Shown: piece after piece, positions 18,124 through 28,312 of the stretch | How positions within the stretch are numbered: position 1 is the stretch's first letter | How the letters are laid out: every line of letters begins with the position of its first letter | NCBI GenBank assembly: GCA_000719105.1 | Contig: JODX01000013.1 | Coordinates: forward strand, 103,928 to 167,927 | Length of the DNA stretch: 64,000 bases | DNA from: Streptomyces sclerotialus | GTDB lineage: Bacteria; Actinomycetota; Actinomycetes; Streptomycetales; Streptomycetaceae | Direction of reading: 5' to 3' | Translations under genes and position numbers: made by a program | Notes under the pieces: model-generated | What the model saw: only the letters and a program-made list of their open reading frames with translations | Databases searched by the model: none | What the model was told of the DNA's origin: nothing

Positions 18124-21002
18124 ATGCTCTGGCGCACCCCCTGTACCGCCCTCGACAGACTGAGAACTCCCCGCCGTTTCCGTGAGTTCCTCGCGGCGGC
18201 CTCCATATGCGTCCTCGGAGCGGGACTTCTCGTCCCGCTGTCCCCGGCGGCCGCCGCGGAACGGGTTTCCGCCGGCCTGGCTCCGGCCGCCACGGGAGCC
18301 GAACCGGCCGCCGCCGTACGGGAGTCGACCGCCGCCGGAACGGCATCGGGCACCGTCGGCGCGACGGCGGCCGCGGACCACTGCGGTGGCCGGTGCTCCG
18401 ACATCCTGCCGCCCGGCCAGAACGGGCACGCCACCCTCGCCCAGATCCTCCTCCACCAGGCCTTCGGCACCCGGCCCGCGCACTCCGGCGACCGGCTCGG
18501 ACCGTACGCGAACCTCGCCACCGGCTATCCGGCCCTCACCGACGCCAAGATCAACGAATTCTTCGGCGACGCCTCCTTCGGCGTCCCCGCCGACCAGGTC
18601 GCCTCCACCCTGAAGCCGGCCGGCCGCACGGACGTCACGATCGTCCGCGACAAGAAGACCGGGGTACCGCACATCACCGGTACCACTCGATACGGCACCG
18701 AGTTCGGAGCGGGCTATGCGGCCGCCCAGGACCGGCTGTGGCTGATGGACGTCTTCCGGCACGTGGGCCGCGGGCGGCTGACCCCCTTCGCGGGCGGCGA
18801 CCCCGCCAACCAGGGCCTCGAGCAGCAGTTCTGGCGCAACGCGCCGTACACCGAGACCGACCTCCAGGAGCAGATCGACCGCGTCTTCGAGACCAACGGC
18901 GCCCGCGGCGACCAGGCCCTCGCCGACGCGAACGCCTATCTCGACGGCATCAACGCCTACATCGACGCCTCCGACGGCGGCCGCTACTTCCCCGGCGAGT
19001 ACGTCCTGACCGGCCACAAGGACTCGATCACCAACGCCGGCACCATCGAGCACTTCGAGCTCACCGACCTGGTGGCGCTGGCCTCCGTCATCGGCGCGCT
19101 CTTCGGCTCCGGGGGCGGCGGCGAGGTGAACAACGCGATCTCGCTGCTCGCCGCCCAGTCGAAGTACGGCGTGGCCGAGGGCACCAAGGTGTGGGAGTCC
19201 TTCCGGATGCGCAACGACCCGGAGGCCGTCCGCACCGTCCACGACGGCAGCTTCCCGTACGCGACCAGGCCCGACGACCCGCAGGGCCGGGCCCTGCCCG
19301 ACCCGGGCTCGGTGACGGAGGAGCCGCTGGTGCACGACCGCACCGGCAGCGCGGCCGGCGCCACGGCCACCCGCACCTCGGACTCGGCCACCGCGAGCGC
19401 CCTCGGCTCGGCCCGGCGCGGCATGTCCAACGCCCTCGTCGTCAGCGGCGAACACACCGCGAGCGGCCACCCGATCGCCGTCTTCGGCCCCCAGACCGGC
19501 TACTTCGCGCCCCAGCTCCTCCTGCTCCAGGAGCTCCAGGGCCCGGGCATCAGCGCCCGCGGCGCCTCCTTCGCGGGCCTGAGCATGTACGTCGAACTCG
19601 GCCGCGGCCAGGACTACGCCTGGAGCGCCACCACCTCCGGACAGGACGTCATCGACGCGTACGCGGTCGAGCTGTGCCAGGACGACCACCACTACCTGTA
19701 CCGGGGCACCTGCACCCCATGGAGAAGGTCGAGCAGACCAACACCTGGAAGCCGACCGTCGCCGACGCGACCCCGGCCGGCTCCTACCGCATGCAGGTCT
19801 GGCGCACGAAGTACGGCCCGGTCACGCACCGCGCCACGGTCGGCGGCAAGAAGGTCGCGTACACCGCCCTGCGCTCCTCCTACCTGCACGAGGTCGACTC
19901 CGTGATCGGCTTCCAGATGCTCAACGACCCCGGGTACGTGAACAGCCCGGAGACCTTCCAGAAGGCCGTGCAGCACATCAACTACACGTTCAACTGGTTC
20001 TACGCGGACTCCGAGCACACCGCGTACTACAACAGCGGTGACAACCCCGTACGGGCCGCGGACGTCGACGCCGACTTCCCGGTGTGGGCGCGGCCGGCGT
20101 ACGAGTGGCGCGGCTGGGAGCCGGGGACGAACACGGCGGACTACACGCCGCCCGACGAGCACCCGAACTCGATCGGCCAGGACTACTACGTGTCCTGGAA
20201 CAACAAGCAGGCCGAGGACTACAGCGCGGCCCCCTGGGGCAACGGCTCCGTGCACCGCGGCGACCTGCTGGACGACCGGGTGCGGAAACTGGTGGACGGA
20301 GGAGGCGTCACCCGGGCGTCGCTGGTGAAGGCGATGGCGGAGGCCGGGCTCACGGATCTGCGGGCCGAGGACGTGCTGCCGAAGCTGCTGAAGGTCCTCG
20401 ACAGCGCGCCGGTCACCGACCCCGCGGTCGCGGCGGCCGTGACCAAGCTGAAGGACTGGGTGGCGGCGGGCGCCCGGCGCACGGAGACGTCGGCGGGTTC
20501 GGAGAAGTACACCCACGCCGACGCGATCCGCATCCTGGACGCCTGGTGGCCGCGGCTGGTGAAGGCCCAGTTCGAACCGGGGCTCGGCAGTGGCCTCTAC
20601 ACCGCGATCACGGCGAACCTCCCGGTCGACGAGTCCCCGTCGGCCGCGCACGGAGCGACCGGCGCGCACGCGGGCAGCGCCTTCCAGTACGGCTGGTGGT
20701 CGTATGTCGACAAGGACGTACGGGCGGTGCTCGGCGAGCAGGTGCAGGGCGGTCTCGCCCGGACGTACTGCGGCGGCGGCACCCTCGCCGGCTGCCGGGA
20801 CGTCCTGACCGGCAGCCTCGAGGAGGCGGCCGGCCTGACCGCGGCCCAGGTCTACCCGGGCGACGACACCTGCGCGGCCGGTGACCAGTGGTGCGCCGAC
20901 TCCGTCGTCCACCGCGCGCTGGGCGGCATCGGCCACGGGAACGTCAGCTGGCAGAACCGGCCGACGTACCAGCAGGTCGTGGAGTTCACGTCGCACCGGT
21001 AG
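18124..21002 (+). pseudogene. penicillin acylase family protein, frameshifted
   Basis: Secreted N-terminal-nucleophile amidohydrolase of the penicillin G acylase family, which deacylates amides or acyl-homoserine lactones. ATG at 18124 follows GGGAGGAG; a signal peptide covers about residues 1-42. The alpha chain contains GYAAAQDRLWLMDVFRHVGRG. The autoprocessing site with the nucleophilic Ser is RRGMSNALVVSG at about residue 435. At about 19716-19722 the frame breaks in CACCCCATGG: one extra C would join TCTP to MEKVEQTNTWKP, and the remaining 425 residues to 21002 read normally. As written the product stops in a short wrong-frame tail at 19905. Either a real null allele or a base-call error in a C run. 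Confidence 0.85.
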
Positions 21003-21032
21003 CCGATCAGGAGGGGGATCCATGGCGGCGGG

Positions 21033-22355
21033 TCAGCCGTCGCGGCCGACGCGGCCCGCCGCCAGTGTCACCCGCGCCAGCTCCGGGTGGCAGATGTCGC
21101 TGTGCGCGCCGGACGGCGGGCCGCCGCGCCGCACCACCGCCGCCGCGTCGACGTTCACACAGCCGGACGCGGGCAGCTGCAGGGCGAGCGCGTCGGCCAG
21201 CGCGACGGAGGGGGTGCCCGGCACCGCCTTCACCCCGCCGTACCCGAGCGCACCCCACCTGGCGCCGAGCAGTCCGCCGATGTCGGGGCCCCTGAGGGAG
21301 CGGGAGTCGCCCACCGCGCGCGCGGCGAGCGGGTAGAAGGCGCCGAGCGCCGAGTCGTGCCGGGAGTGGCAGCACACCAGGGGGCCGTCGATGCGGTTCT
21401 GCTGGCCGTGCAGGACCCCGCCGGCCCGGGTGTCGTGCGGCAGCCGGGCGGCGAACGCGTAGTGCGAGAAGGCGCCCTGGAACAGCGTCACCGCCTTCAC
21501 CGTGCGGACCCCTCTGGGCAGTCCGCGCAACGCGAACGACACGAGCCGCGCCCCGAAACTGTGCCCCATGAGGTGCACCCGGACACCCGGGGCCGTGCCC
21601 GCGAGCTGCCCCACCACCCGGCCGAGCCCGCGCTCGCCGACGGTCCCCGCGCGCCGCTTCATCGCGAAGTAGGCGGCCTGGCGCAGCAGCTCATGGGCGC
21701 CGTCCCACAATCTGGGCGGTCCGGCGCCGTGGACGCCCGCCGCGGCCTCCACCTCGGCGAGCGCCCCCGCGAACTCCCCGCAGATCGCCACCGTGTCCCC
21801 GAACAGCATCTCGGGGTCACCCTGCGGCACACCCCCGGCGAGGGTGTCCGCCGCGAACGCGGTCTGCGGTCCCTGCGGCCGCACCTCCACCAGGAGCCGC
21901 ACGAGACGGCCGAACTCGTCCAGCGCCCCCGCGTCGTCCGGGCGCTGGTCCAGCAGCCGGGCGAGCTGCTCGACGACCGTGGCTCGCCCCGGGAACGCCT
22001 CCAGCAGCGCGTGCCGGGTGCCCTTGTCGAGCACGGGCCGCGTGGACGGCGCCGTCACCGCCGGGGGGAAGTCGGGGACGGCCTCGTCCGCGAACCGCAT
22101 CGAGGGCCACACCACCCCCACGTATCCCAGGGGCACCCCGGGCGCGAGGGCGGGGAACGGGGCGAAGAAGCGGCTGTAGAGCCGGGTCGCCCCCGCGCGG
22201 TCGTTGTTCCAGCCGTGGGCGAAGACGACCAGGTCCCGGACGCCGCGGCGGACGACCTGCGTGAGCAGCCGTTCCCGCTGCCGGTCGTCCACGTCTCCGT
22301 CCGCGTCGAAGGTCAGCTCCCAGTAGGGCGTCACGCTGATGCCCGGATCCGCCAT
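21033..22355 (-). CDS. alpha/beta-hydrolase-like serine hydrolase, hypothetical
   Basis: 440 residues without signal peptide. The first strands read RDLVVFAHGWNND, the HG oxyanion-type motif, and the nucleophile elbow is HLMGHSFGARLVS (GHSFG). A catalytic His could be in the late CHSRHDSA or ICHPEL segments. The middle region (about residues 90-220) is an insertion seen in large hydrolases. Substrate unknown. ATG at 22355 has AAGGGGG upstream. Convergent with the penicillin acylase (30-base gap). Confidence 0.65.
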   Translation of the reverse strand: MADPGISVTPYWELTFDADGDVDDRQRERLLTQVVRRGVRDLVVFAHGWNNDRAGATRLYSRFFAPFPALAPGVPLGYVGVVWPSMRFADEAVPDFPPAVTAPSTRPVLDKGTRHALLEAFPGRATVVEQLARLLDQRPDDAGALDEFGRLVRLLVEVRPQGPQTAFAADTLAGGVPQGDPEMLFGDTVAICGEFAGALAEVEAAAGVHGAGPPRLWDGAHELLRQAAYFAMKRRAGTVGERGLGRVVGQLAGTAPGVRVHLMGHSFGARLVSFALRGLPRGVRTVKAVTLFQGAFSHYAFAARLPHDTRAGGVLHGQQNRIDGPLVCCHSRHDSALGAFYPLAARAVGDSRSLRGPDIGGLLGARWGALGYGGVKAVPGTPSVALADALALQLPASGCVNVDAAAVVRRGGPPSGAHSDICHPELARVTLAAGRVGRDG

Positions 22356-22487
22356 GTCGAGCCCCCTTCGGCCCGGTACGTCGTGCGTTCCGCATCGTCC
22401 CGCCGGTGGCGGCTGTTGGCCAGACGTCGCGTACGGCCAGGAGGATCCGGGACCCGCGGACGGCGCACCGGGCGTCCGGCGGGACGC

Positions 22488-23777
22488 TCAGCGGTAGCGG
22501 AGGTACCGCGCGCGCACCCGCCGGAAGGCCGCCAGCTCGTCCCGCCAGCCGGCGGCCACCTCGTCGGCGGACGCGCCCTTGTCGATCATCGTGCGCACCA
22601 GTGTGGAGCCGGTCAGCTTGTCGATCCAGTTGTCCGGCCGCCAGGCGAAGCCGCTCCACACCTGCTTCGCGGTCACCAGGAGGCCGATGCCGGTGCGCAC
22701 GGGGTCGAACGCGGCCCGGTCGTGGACGTGGAGCTGCACCCCGCCGACCGTCTTCCCCTGGAACTTGGAGAACGTGGGCGCGAAGTACGCCTCCCGGAAG
22801 CGCACGCCCGGCAGCCCGAGCCGGTTCGCCTCCTCGGCCCAGCGCCGGTCGACGCCCTCCGCGCCGAGCAGTTCGAACGGGCGCGTGGTGCCGCGGCCCT
22901 CGGACAGGTTCGTGCCCTCGAAGAGACAGGTGCCGGAGTAGACGAGGGCGGTGTCGGGCGTCGGCATGTTCGGGCTGGGCGGCACCCAGGGCAGCCCGGA
23001 GGCGTCGTAGAAGTCCGACCGCTTCCATCCCGCCATCCACACCGTGTCGAGCGGCACGGGCCTGCTCAGGAACTCCTCGTTGAACAGCAGCGCCAGCTCC
23101 GCCACCGTCATCCCGTGCGCCTGGGCGATGGGCTTCCGCCCGACGAACGTGGCGAACTCCTCGTGCAGCACCGGCCCCAGCGCCGCGCGCCCGGTCACGG
23201 GGTTCGGCCGGTCGAGCACCACGAACCGCTTGCCCGCGAGCCGGGCCGCCTCCATGCAGTCGTACAGCGTCCAGATGTACGTGTAGAACCGGGCGCCGAC
23301 GTCCTGGATGTCGAAGACGACGGTGTCCACGCCGGACGCGGTGAAGACGTCGGCGAGCGGCTGCCCGCTCTTGAGGTACGTGTCGTAGACGGGCAGTCCG
23401 GTCGCCGGGTCGTCGTGGCGGCCCTCGGAGCCGCCGGCCTGCGCGGTGCCCCGGAAGCCGTGTTCCGGGCCGAAGACGGCGACGAGGTCCACGCGGTCGT
23501 CGGCGTGCATGACGTCGACGATGTGCCGGGCGTCGCGGGTGATGCCCGTCGGATTGGTGACCACGCCGACGCGCTCCCCGTCGAGCAGCGCGTAGCCGTC
23601 GGCGGCCAGCCGTTCGAAGCCGGTCCGCAGCCGCCGCCCGCCGGCGGTCCCCTGGGCCGCGGCCGCCGGGGCGGATGCCGCCGTCAGCGCGGCCGTTGCG
23701 GCGCCGGCGGCGAGGAGTCTCCGTCTCGGCACGGGGGTGCCGCCTGTCCGGGCGGAGCCGGGAACGTCGCTGACCAT
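22488..23777 (-). CDS. Tat-exported DUF1343 / NamZ-type exo-beta-N-acetylmuramidase
   Basis: 429 residues. DUF1343 (glycoside hydrolase family 171) includes NamZ, which removes terminal MurNAc from peptidoglycan fragments (established for characterised members). Twin-arginine signal PRRRLLAAGAATAALTAA sits near residues 17-34. Conserved blocks: VGVVTNPTGIT, FGPEHGFRGTAQAG, FDIQDVGARFYTYIWTLYD, LDRPNPVTG, HGMTVAELA, YSGTCLFEGTNLSEGRGT and GVQLHVHD. ATG 23777 is chosen because GGAGGT lies six bases ahead; ATG 23810 has no ribosome-binding site. A role in cell-wall turnover outside the cell is inferred. Confidence 0.88.
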   Translation of the reverse strand: MVSDVPGSARTGGTPVPRRRLLAAGAATAALTAASAPAAAAQGTAGGRRLRTGFERLAADGYALLDGERVGVVTNPTGITRDARHIVDVMHADDRVDLVAVFGPEHGFRGTAQAGGSEGRHDDPATGLPVYDTYLKSGQPLADVFTASGVDTVVFDIQDVGARFYTYIWTLYDCMEAARLAGKRFVVLDRPNPVTGRAALGPVLHEEFATFVGRKPIAQAHGMTVAELALLFNEEFLSRPVPLDTVWMAGWKRSDFYDASGLPWVPPSPNMPTPDTALVYSGTCLFEGTNLSEGRGTTRPFELLGAEGVDRRWAEEANRLGLPGVRFREAYFAPTFSKFQGKTVGGVQLHVHDRAAFDPVRTGIGLLVTAKQVWSGFAWRPDNWIDKLTGSTLVRTMIDKGASADEVAAGWRDELAAFRRVRARYLRYR

Positions 23778-23907
23778 GGTGGTGACCTCCGTGATCGACG
23801 GCACTGTCATGCCCACGCACGCTAGCGCGCGGGGGGACGCCGGGGAACGAGGCGGACGCGACCGGCGGCCGTACGCCCCGACCGTCCGGCACCCCCTTCC
23901 GCCATAC

Positions 23908-23925
23908 ATACCGACTGGTTAGTCT
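23908..23925. promoter_or_regulatory. operator of hydroxyacid module (copy 1)
   Basis: ATACCGACTGGTTAGTCT, 35 bases before the SDR gene, shares 14 of 18 positions with ATGCCGACTGGTCGGTAT at 29382-29399 before the divergent operon. The idealised box is ATACCGAC-N2-GTCGGTAT, a TetR-type palindrome. Confidence 0.7.
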
Positions 23926-23960
23926 GGCCCGCACGAGCCGAGTCGTGTCGAAGGAGACCG

Positions 23961-24725
23961 ATGGTGGAAGCCGTGCAGGATGCGAGAGTGGTCGTCACCG
24001 GGGCGGGAGGCGGCATAGGTGCCGCCCTGGCCCGCCGGTTCGCGGCCCAGGGCGGGCGGGTCGTCGTCAACGACCTCGACGCGGACCGGGCGAGGGCGGT
24101 GGCCGACGAGATCGGCGGCATCGCGGTCCCCGGTGACGCCTCCGCGATCGTCGCCGAGGCCCGGGACGCCCTCGGCGGCACCGTCGACGTCTACTGCGCC
24201 AACGCGGGCCTCGGCTCCGGCGGCACGGAGGCGGCCGGCGAGGAGGTGTGGGCGCGCGCCTGGGACGTCAACGTGATGGCGCACGTCCGCGCGGCCGAGG
24301 CGCTGCTCCCGGAGTGGCTGGAGCGCGGCAGCGGCCGTTTCGTCTCCACCGTCTCGGCCGCCGGGCTGCTCACCATGATCGGTGCCGCGCCCTACAGCGT
24401 CACCAAGCACGGCGCGTACGCCTTCGCCGAGTGGTTGTCGCTGACCTACCGCCACCGCGGCCTGAAGGTCCACGCGATCTGCCCCCAGGGCGTGCGCACC
24501 GACATGCTGACCGCCTCCGGCAGCGCGGGCGACCTGGTGCTCGCGCCGACCGCCATCGAGCCCGAGGACGTCGCCGACGCCCTGTTCCGGGGCATCGAGG
24601 AGGACCGCTTCCTGATCCTGCCGCACCCCGAGGTCGCGGAGTACTACCAGGCCCGGGCCGCGGTTCCGGATCGCTGGCTGGACAGCATGAACCGCATTCA
24701 GCAGAAGTGGGAGGCCACCCGATGA
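23961..24725 (+). CDS. short-chain dehydrogenase/reductase
   Basis: 254-residue classical SDR. NAD(P)-binding TGAGGGIGAALA at the N-terminus; NDLD after the second strand suggests NAD preference. Catalytic residues: Ser in STVSAAGLL and Tyr/Lys in YSVTKHG. ATG at 23961 follows AAGGAGA. The stop overlaps the next start as ATGA (24722-24725). In an operon with an acyl-CoA ligase and a TetR gene, it may reduce or oxidise a keto/hydroxyacyl-CoA, possibly as LvaD does in levulinate catabolism (inference). Confidence 0.9.
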   Translation: MVEAVQDARVVVTGAGGGIGAALARRFAAQGGRVVVNDLDADRARAVADEIGGIAVPGDASAIVAEARDALGGTVDVYCANAGLGSGGTEAAGEEVWARAWDVNVMAHVRAAEALLPEWLERGSGRFVSTVSAAGLLTMIGAAPYSVTKHGAYAFAEWLSLTYRHRGLKVHAICPQGVRTDMLTASGSAGDLVLAPTAIEPEDVADALFRGIEEDRFLILPHPEVAEYYQARAAVPDRWLDSMNRIQQKWEATR

Positions 24726-26389
24726 CCGTGTCCTCAGGGGAGATCTCTTACGCGGACAAGCCCTGGCTGGCCCTGCTCAGCGACGCCCAGCGCGCCCCGG
24801 TCGACCCGCCGGACTCCCTGGTGCACGCCCTGCGCGCCGCCCGCTCCCGCACGCCCGGCCACACGGCCCTCGCCTACTTCGACGGGCGGCTGAGCTACGA
24901 AGAGGTGGACGCCCTCAGCGACTCCGTCGCGGGCCGTCTCGCCGAGCGCGGCCTCGAGCGCGGCGACCGGGTCGCGATCGTGCTCCAGAACTCCCCGCAC
25001 TTCGTGCTCGCCCTGCTGGGCGCCTGGAAGGCGGGTGCGGTCGTGGTGCCGGTGAACCCGATGTACAAGTCGGGCGAGCTCACGCACGTCCTGCGCGACG
25101 CCGAGGTCACCGCGCTGATCTGCTCCGACCGCGCGTGGGAGACGTATCTGCGCGACACGGCCGCCGGCTCGCCCGTACGGATCGTGCTCACCGCCTGCGA
25201 GCGGGACTTCCAGACCCGCGACGACGTGCGCGTGCTGAACTTCGAGCGGCTGCCGCAGGCCGCCGACGCCGACGACCTGACGGCCGCCGCCCGCGCCGGG
25301 CACGAGGCCCCGGACGGCAGGGACGCCGGCCCGTCCGACATCGCCCTGATCAGCTACACCTCGGGCACCAGCGGCACCCCCAAGGGCGCCACCAACACGC
25401 ACGGCAACATCATGTACAACGCCGAGCGGCAGCGGACCGGTCTGAAGTTGCCCGAGGCACCCGTCTACTTCGCGCTGGCGCCGCTGTTCCACATCACCGG
25501 CATGGTGTGCCAGCTCGTCTCCGCGCTGAACAGCGGGGGCACCCTCGTGCTCGCGTACCGCTTCGAGGCGGGCGTCGTGCTCGACGCGTTCGCCGAGCAC
25601 CGGCCGCACTACACCGTGGGCCCGTCGACCGCGTTCATGGCGCTGGCCGCGCACCCGGACGTCACCCGCGACCACTTCTCCTCCTTCCGGTCGATCTCCT
25701 CGGGCGGGGCGCCGCTGCCGCCCGCGCTGGTGGAGAAGTTCCGCGCCGGCTTCGGGCCGTACATCCACAACGGGTACGGGCTCACCGAGTGCACCGCGCC
25801 CTGCGCCTCCGTGCCGCCGGACCTGGAGGCCCCCGTGGACCCGGTCTCGGGCACCCTGGCCGTCGGCCTTCCCGGGCCCGAGACGGTGGTCCGGATCGTG
25901 GACGACCTGGGCCGTGAGGTGCCCTTCGGGGAGCAGGGCGAGATCGTCGTCCGCGGCCCGCAGGTCGTCCCCGGCTACTGGCGGCGCCCCGAGGCCACCG
26001 CAGAGACCTTCCCGGACGGTGAGCTGCGCACCGGCGACATCGGGTTCATGGACCCGCAGGGCTGGCTCTACGTCGTCGACCGCAAGAAGGACATGATCAA
26101 CGCCTCCGGGTTCAAGGTGTGGCCCCGGGAGGTCGAGGACGTGCTCTACGCCCACCCGGCGGTCCGCGAGGCGGCCGTCGTCGGGGTGCCCGACGGGTAC
26201 CGCGGCGAGACCGTCAGGGCGTACATCAGCCTCCGTCCGGGGGCCGAGACGGACCCGGACGCACTCGCCGCCTGGTGCAAGGAGAGACTGGCCGCCTACA
26301 AGTATCCGCGTCAGGTCGAGATCCTGCCCGACCTGCCGAAGACGACCAGTGGCAAGATCCTCCGTCGGGAACTGCGTTCCCGGCCGTGA
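24722..26389 (+). CDS. AMP-dependent acyl-CoA ligase
   Basis: 555-residue class I adenylate-forming enzyme that converts a carboxylic acid to its CoA thioester with ATP. AMP-binding P-loop SYTSGTSGTPKGA (about residue 215), GYGLTECTAP, LRTGDIGFMDPQGWLYVVDR, the hinge/acyl pocket motif and the C-terminal lysine in PKTTSGKILRREL are all intact. ATG at 24722 overlaps the SDR stop by four bases, so translation is probably coupled. It supplies the CoA ester for the pathway with the divergent kinase and dehydrogenase genes. Acid chain length cannot be read. Confidence 0.93.
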   Translation: MTVSSGEISYADKPWLALLSDAQRAPVDPPDSLVHALRAARSRTPGHTALAYFDGRLSYEEVDALSDSVAGRLAERGLERGDRVAIVLQNSPHFVLALLGAWKAGAVVVPVNPMYKSGELTHVLRDAEVTALICSDRAWETYLRDTAAGSPVRIVLTACERDFQTRDDVRVLNFERLPQAADADDLTAAARAGHEAPDGRDAGPSDIALISYTSGTSGTPKGATNTHGNIMYNAERQRTGLKLPEAPVYFALAPLFHITGMVCQLVSALNSGGTLVLAYRFEAGVVLDAFAEHRPHYTVGPSTAFMALAAHPDVTRDHFSSFRSISSGGAPLPPALVEKFRAGFGPYIHNGYGLTECTAPCASVPPDLEAPVDPVSGTLAVGLPGPETVVRIVDDLGREVPFGEQGEIVVRGPQVVPGYWRRPEATAETFPDGELRTGDIGFMDPQGWLYVVDRKKDMINASGFKVWPREVEDVLYAHPAVREAAVVGVPDGYRGETVRAYISLRPGAETDPDALAAWCKERLAAYKYPRQVEILPDLPKTTSGKILRRELRSRP

Positions 26390-26435
26390 ACGCGTACACA
26401 TCGCACGGAACCCCGTAAGCAGGACGGAAAGGCAG

Positions 26436-27038
26436 GTGGCGGCAGTGCCCAGGACGACGGACGCGGACGGGCAACCCGTTCCGCAGCGGCTGCTGGCCGC
26501 CGCCACCCGGCTCTTCGCCGAGCAGGGCTACGACCGCACGTCGGTGCAGGAGATCGTGGAGGCCGCAGGGGTCACCAAGGGCGCGCTGTACCACTACTTC
26601 GGCTCCAAGGACGATCTGCTGCACGAGGTGTACGCGCGCGTGCTGCGCGTTCAGCAGGAGCGCCTGGACGCCTTCGCGGACGCGGACGCGCCCGTCGAGG
26701 AGCGGCTGCGGGGCGCCGCGGCCGACGTCGTCGTCACCACGATCGAGAACCTCGACGACGCGTCGATCTTCTTCCGCTCGATGCACCATCTGAGCCCGGA
26801 GAAGAACAAGCAGGTGCGCGCCGAGCGCCGGCGCTACCACGAGCGCTTCCGCGCGCTCATCGAGGAGGGCCAGCAGGCCGGGGTCTTCTCCTCGGCGACC
26901 CCGGCGGACCTGGTGGTGGACTACCACTTCGGCTCCGTGCACCACCTGTCCACCTGGTACCGCCCCGAGGGGCCCATGACCCCGCAGCAGGTCGCCGACC
27001 ACCTGGCGGACCTGCTGCTGCGGGCGCTGCGGCCGTAG
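26436..27038 (+). CDS. TetR family regulator of the hydroxyacid module
   Basis: About 200 residues. Helix-turn-helix RTSVQEIVEAAGVTKGALYH; the family resembles fatty-acid-responsive TetR repressors (KstR/FadR-like) by eye. GTG 26436 with GGAAAGG upstream is preferred; GTG 26445 is also possible. It is the third gene of the SDR-ligase-TetR operon, so it would control its own transcript if the palindrome at 23908-23925 is its site. A matching palindrome at 29382-29399 would extend control to the kinase/ACAD operon. Confidence 0.85.
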   Translation: MAAVPRTTDADGQPVPQRLLAAATRLFAEQGYDRTSVQEIVEAAGVTKGALYHYFGSKDDLLHEVYARVLRVQQERLDAFADADAPVEERLRGAAADVVVTTIENLDDASIFFRSMHHLSPEKNKQVRAERRRYHERFRALIEEGQQAGVFSSATPADLVVDYHFGSVHHLSTWYRPEGPMTPQQVADHLADLLLRALRP

Positions 27039-27045
27039 TCGTCGT

Positions 27046-27087
27046 ACGCGTAAGGGGCGGACGCCATGGCGTCCGCCCCTTACGCGT
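27046..27087. terminator. perfect 42-base palindrome, bidirectional terminator
   Basis: Arms of 21 bases centred on CCATGG, with AAGGGGCGGACGCC and its exact complement, fill the 53-base gap between the convergent tetR and acyl-CoA dehydrogenase genes. It can terminate transcription from both sides. Confidence 0.9.
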
Positions 27088-27091
27088 GTGC

Positions 27092-28306
27092 TCACATGTA
27101 CTTCTTCAGCTCCCGCCGCGCCAGCGACCGCTGGTGCACCTCGTCCGGCCCGTCGGCGAGCATCAGCGTCCGGGCGCCCGCGTACAGCTCCGCCAGCGGG
27201 AAGTCCTGGCTGACGCCGCCCGCGCCGTGGAGCTGGATCGCCCGGTCGATGATGTCGACGACCGTGCGCGGGGTGGCGATCTTGATGGCCTGGATCTCCG
27301 TGTGGGCGCCCTTGTTGCCGACCGTGTCCATCATCCAGGCGGTCTTCAGCACCAGCAGCCGGAGCTGCTCGACGGCCACGCGCGCGTCCGCGATCCAGTT
27401 CTGCACCACGCCCTGCTGTCCCAGCGCCTTGCCGAACGCCGTACGGGAGACCGCCCGCCGGCACATCAGCTCGATGGCCCGCTCGGCCATGCCGATCAGC
27501 CGCATGCAGTGGTGGATCCGGCCCGGCCCCAGCCGCGCCTGGGCGATGGCGAACCCGCCGCCCTCCTCGCCGATCAGGTTCGTGACCGGCACGCGCGCGT
27601 GGTCGAAGACGACCTCCGCGTGCCCGCCGTGCCAGTGGTCCTCGTAGCCGAAGACCTGCATCGCGCGCCGGACCTCGACGCCCGGGGTGTCGCGCGGCAC
27701 CAGCACCATGGACTGCTGGCGGCGGATGTCCGCCCCGTCCGGGTCGGTCTTGCCCATTACGATGAAGATCTTGCAGTCCGGGTTCATCGCGCCGGATATG
27801 TACCACTTCCGACCCGTGATGACGTATTCGTCGCCGTCCCGCTCGATGTGCGTGGTGATGTTGGTGGCGTCGGACGAGGCCACCTCCGGCTCGGTCATCG
27901 CGAACGCCGAGCGGATCTCACCCGCCAGCAGCGGCTCCAGCCACTGCTTCCGCTGCTGCTCGTCGCCGAACTGGGCGAGCACCTCCATGTTGCCCGTGTC
28001 GGGCGCGCCGCAGTTCAGCGCGGTGGGCGCGAGCTGCGGGGAACGGCCGGTGATCTCGGCGAGCGGCGCGTACTGGAGATTGGTGAGCCCGGCACCGTAC
28101 TCCGCGTCCGGCAGGAACAGGTTCCACAGCCCCTGCCGGCGCGCCTCCGCCTTGAGCTCCTCCACGACGGCGGGTGTCTCCCACGGGGACGACAGCCGCG
28201 CGCGCTGCTCGTGGGCGACCGCCTCGGCCGGGTACACGTGCTCGTCCATGAAGGCGAGCAGTCTGGCACGCAGCTCCTCGGTACGGGCGTCGAATGCGAA
28301 GTCCAT
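27092..28306 (-). CDS. acyl-CoA dehydrogenase, ACAD10/11-like
   Basis: 404-residue acyl-CoA dehydrogenase-fold flavoprotein. FAMTEPEVASSDATNI is the FAD loop; KWYISGAMNPDCKIFIVMGK and QVFGYEDHWHGGHAEV are features of the ACAD10/11 subgroup. Where ordinary enzymes have an active-site EGT motif, this one has ADGPDEVH with Asp. The kinase gene at 28313 lies just six bases upstream. In human ACAD11 the same two domains are fused and act together on 4-hydroxyacyl-CoA through a 4-phospho intermediate; in Pseudomonas the separate LvaA and LvaC do this (established knowledge). A similar role is inferred here. Confidence 0.85.
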   Translation of the reverse strand: MDFAFDARTEELRARLLAFMDEHVYPAEAVAHEQRARLSSPWETPAVVEELKAEARRQGLWNLFLPDAEYGAGLTNLQYAPLAEITGRSPQLAPTALNCGAPDTGNMEVLAQFGDEQQRKQWLEPLLAGEIRSAFAMTEPEVASSDATNITTHIERDGDEYVITGRKWYISGAMNPDCKIFIVMGKTDPDGADIRRQQSMVLVPRDTPGVEVRRAMQVFGYEDHWHGGHAEVVFDHARVPVTNLIGEEGGGFAIAQARLGPGRIHHCMRLIGMAERAIELMCRRAVSRTAFGKALGQQGVVQNWIADARVAVEQLRLLVLKTAWMMDTVGNKGAHTEIQAIKIATPRTVVDIIDRAIQLHGAGGVSQDFPLAELYAGARTLMLADGPDEVHQRSLARRELKKYM

Positions 28307-28312
28307 GGCGTG

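Noticed and set aside
21087..23825. 912-residue plus-strand frame over the hydrolase and NamZ-like genes
   Set aside because: Antisense shadow; the minus-strand products have signal peptide and family motifs.
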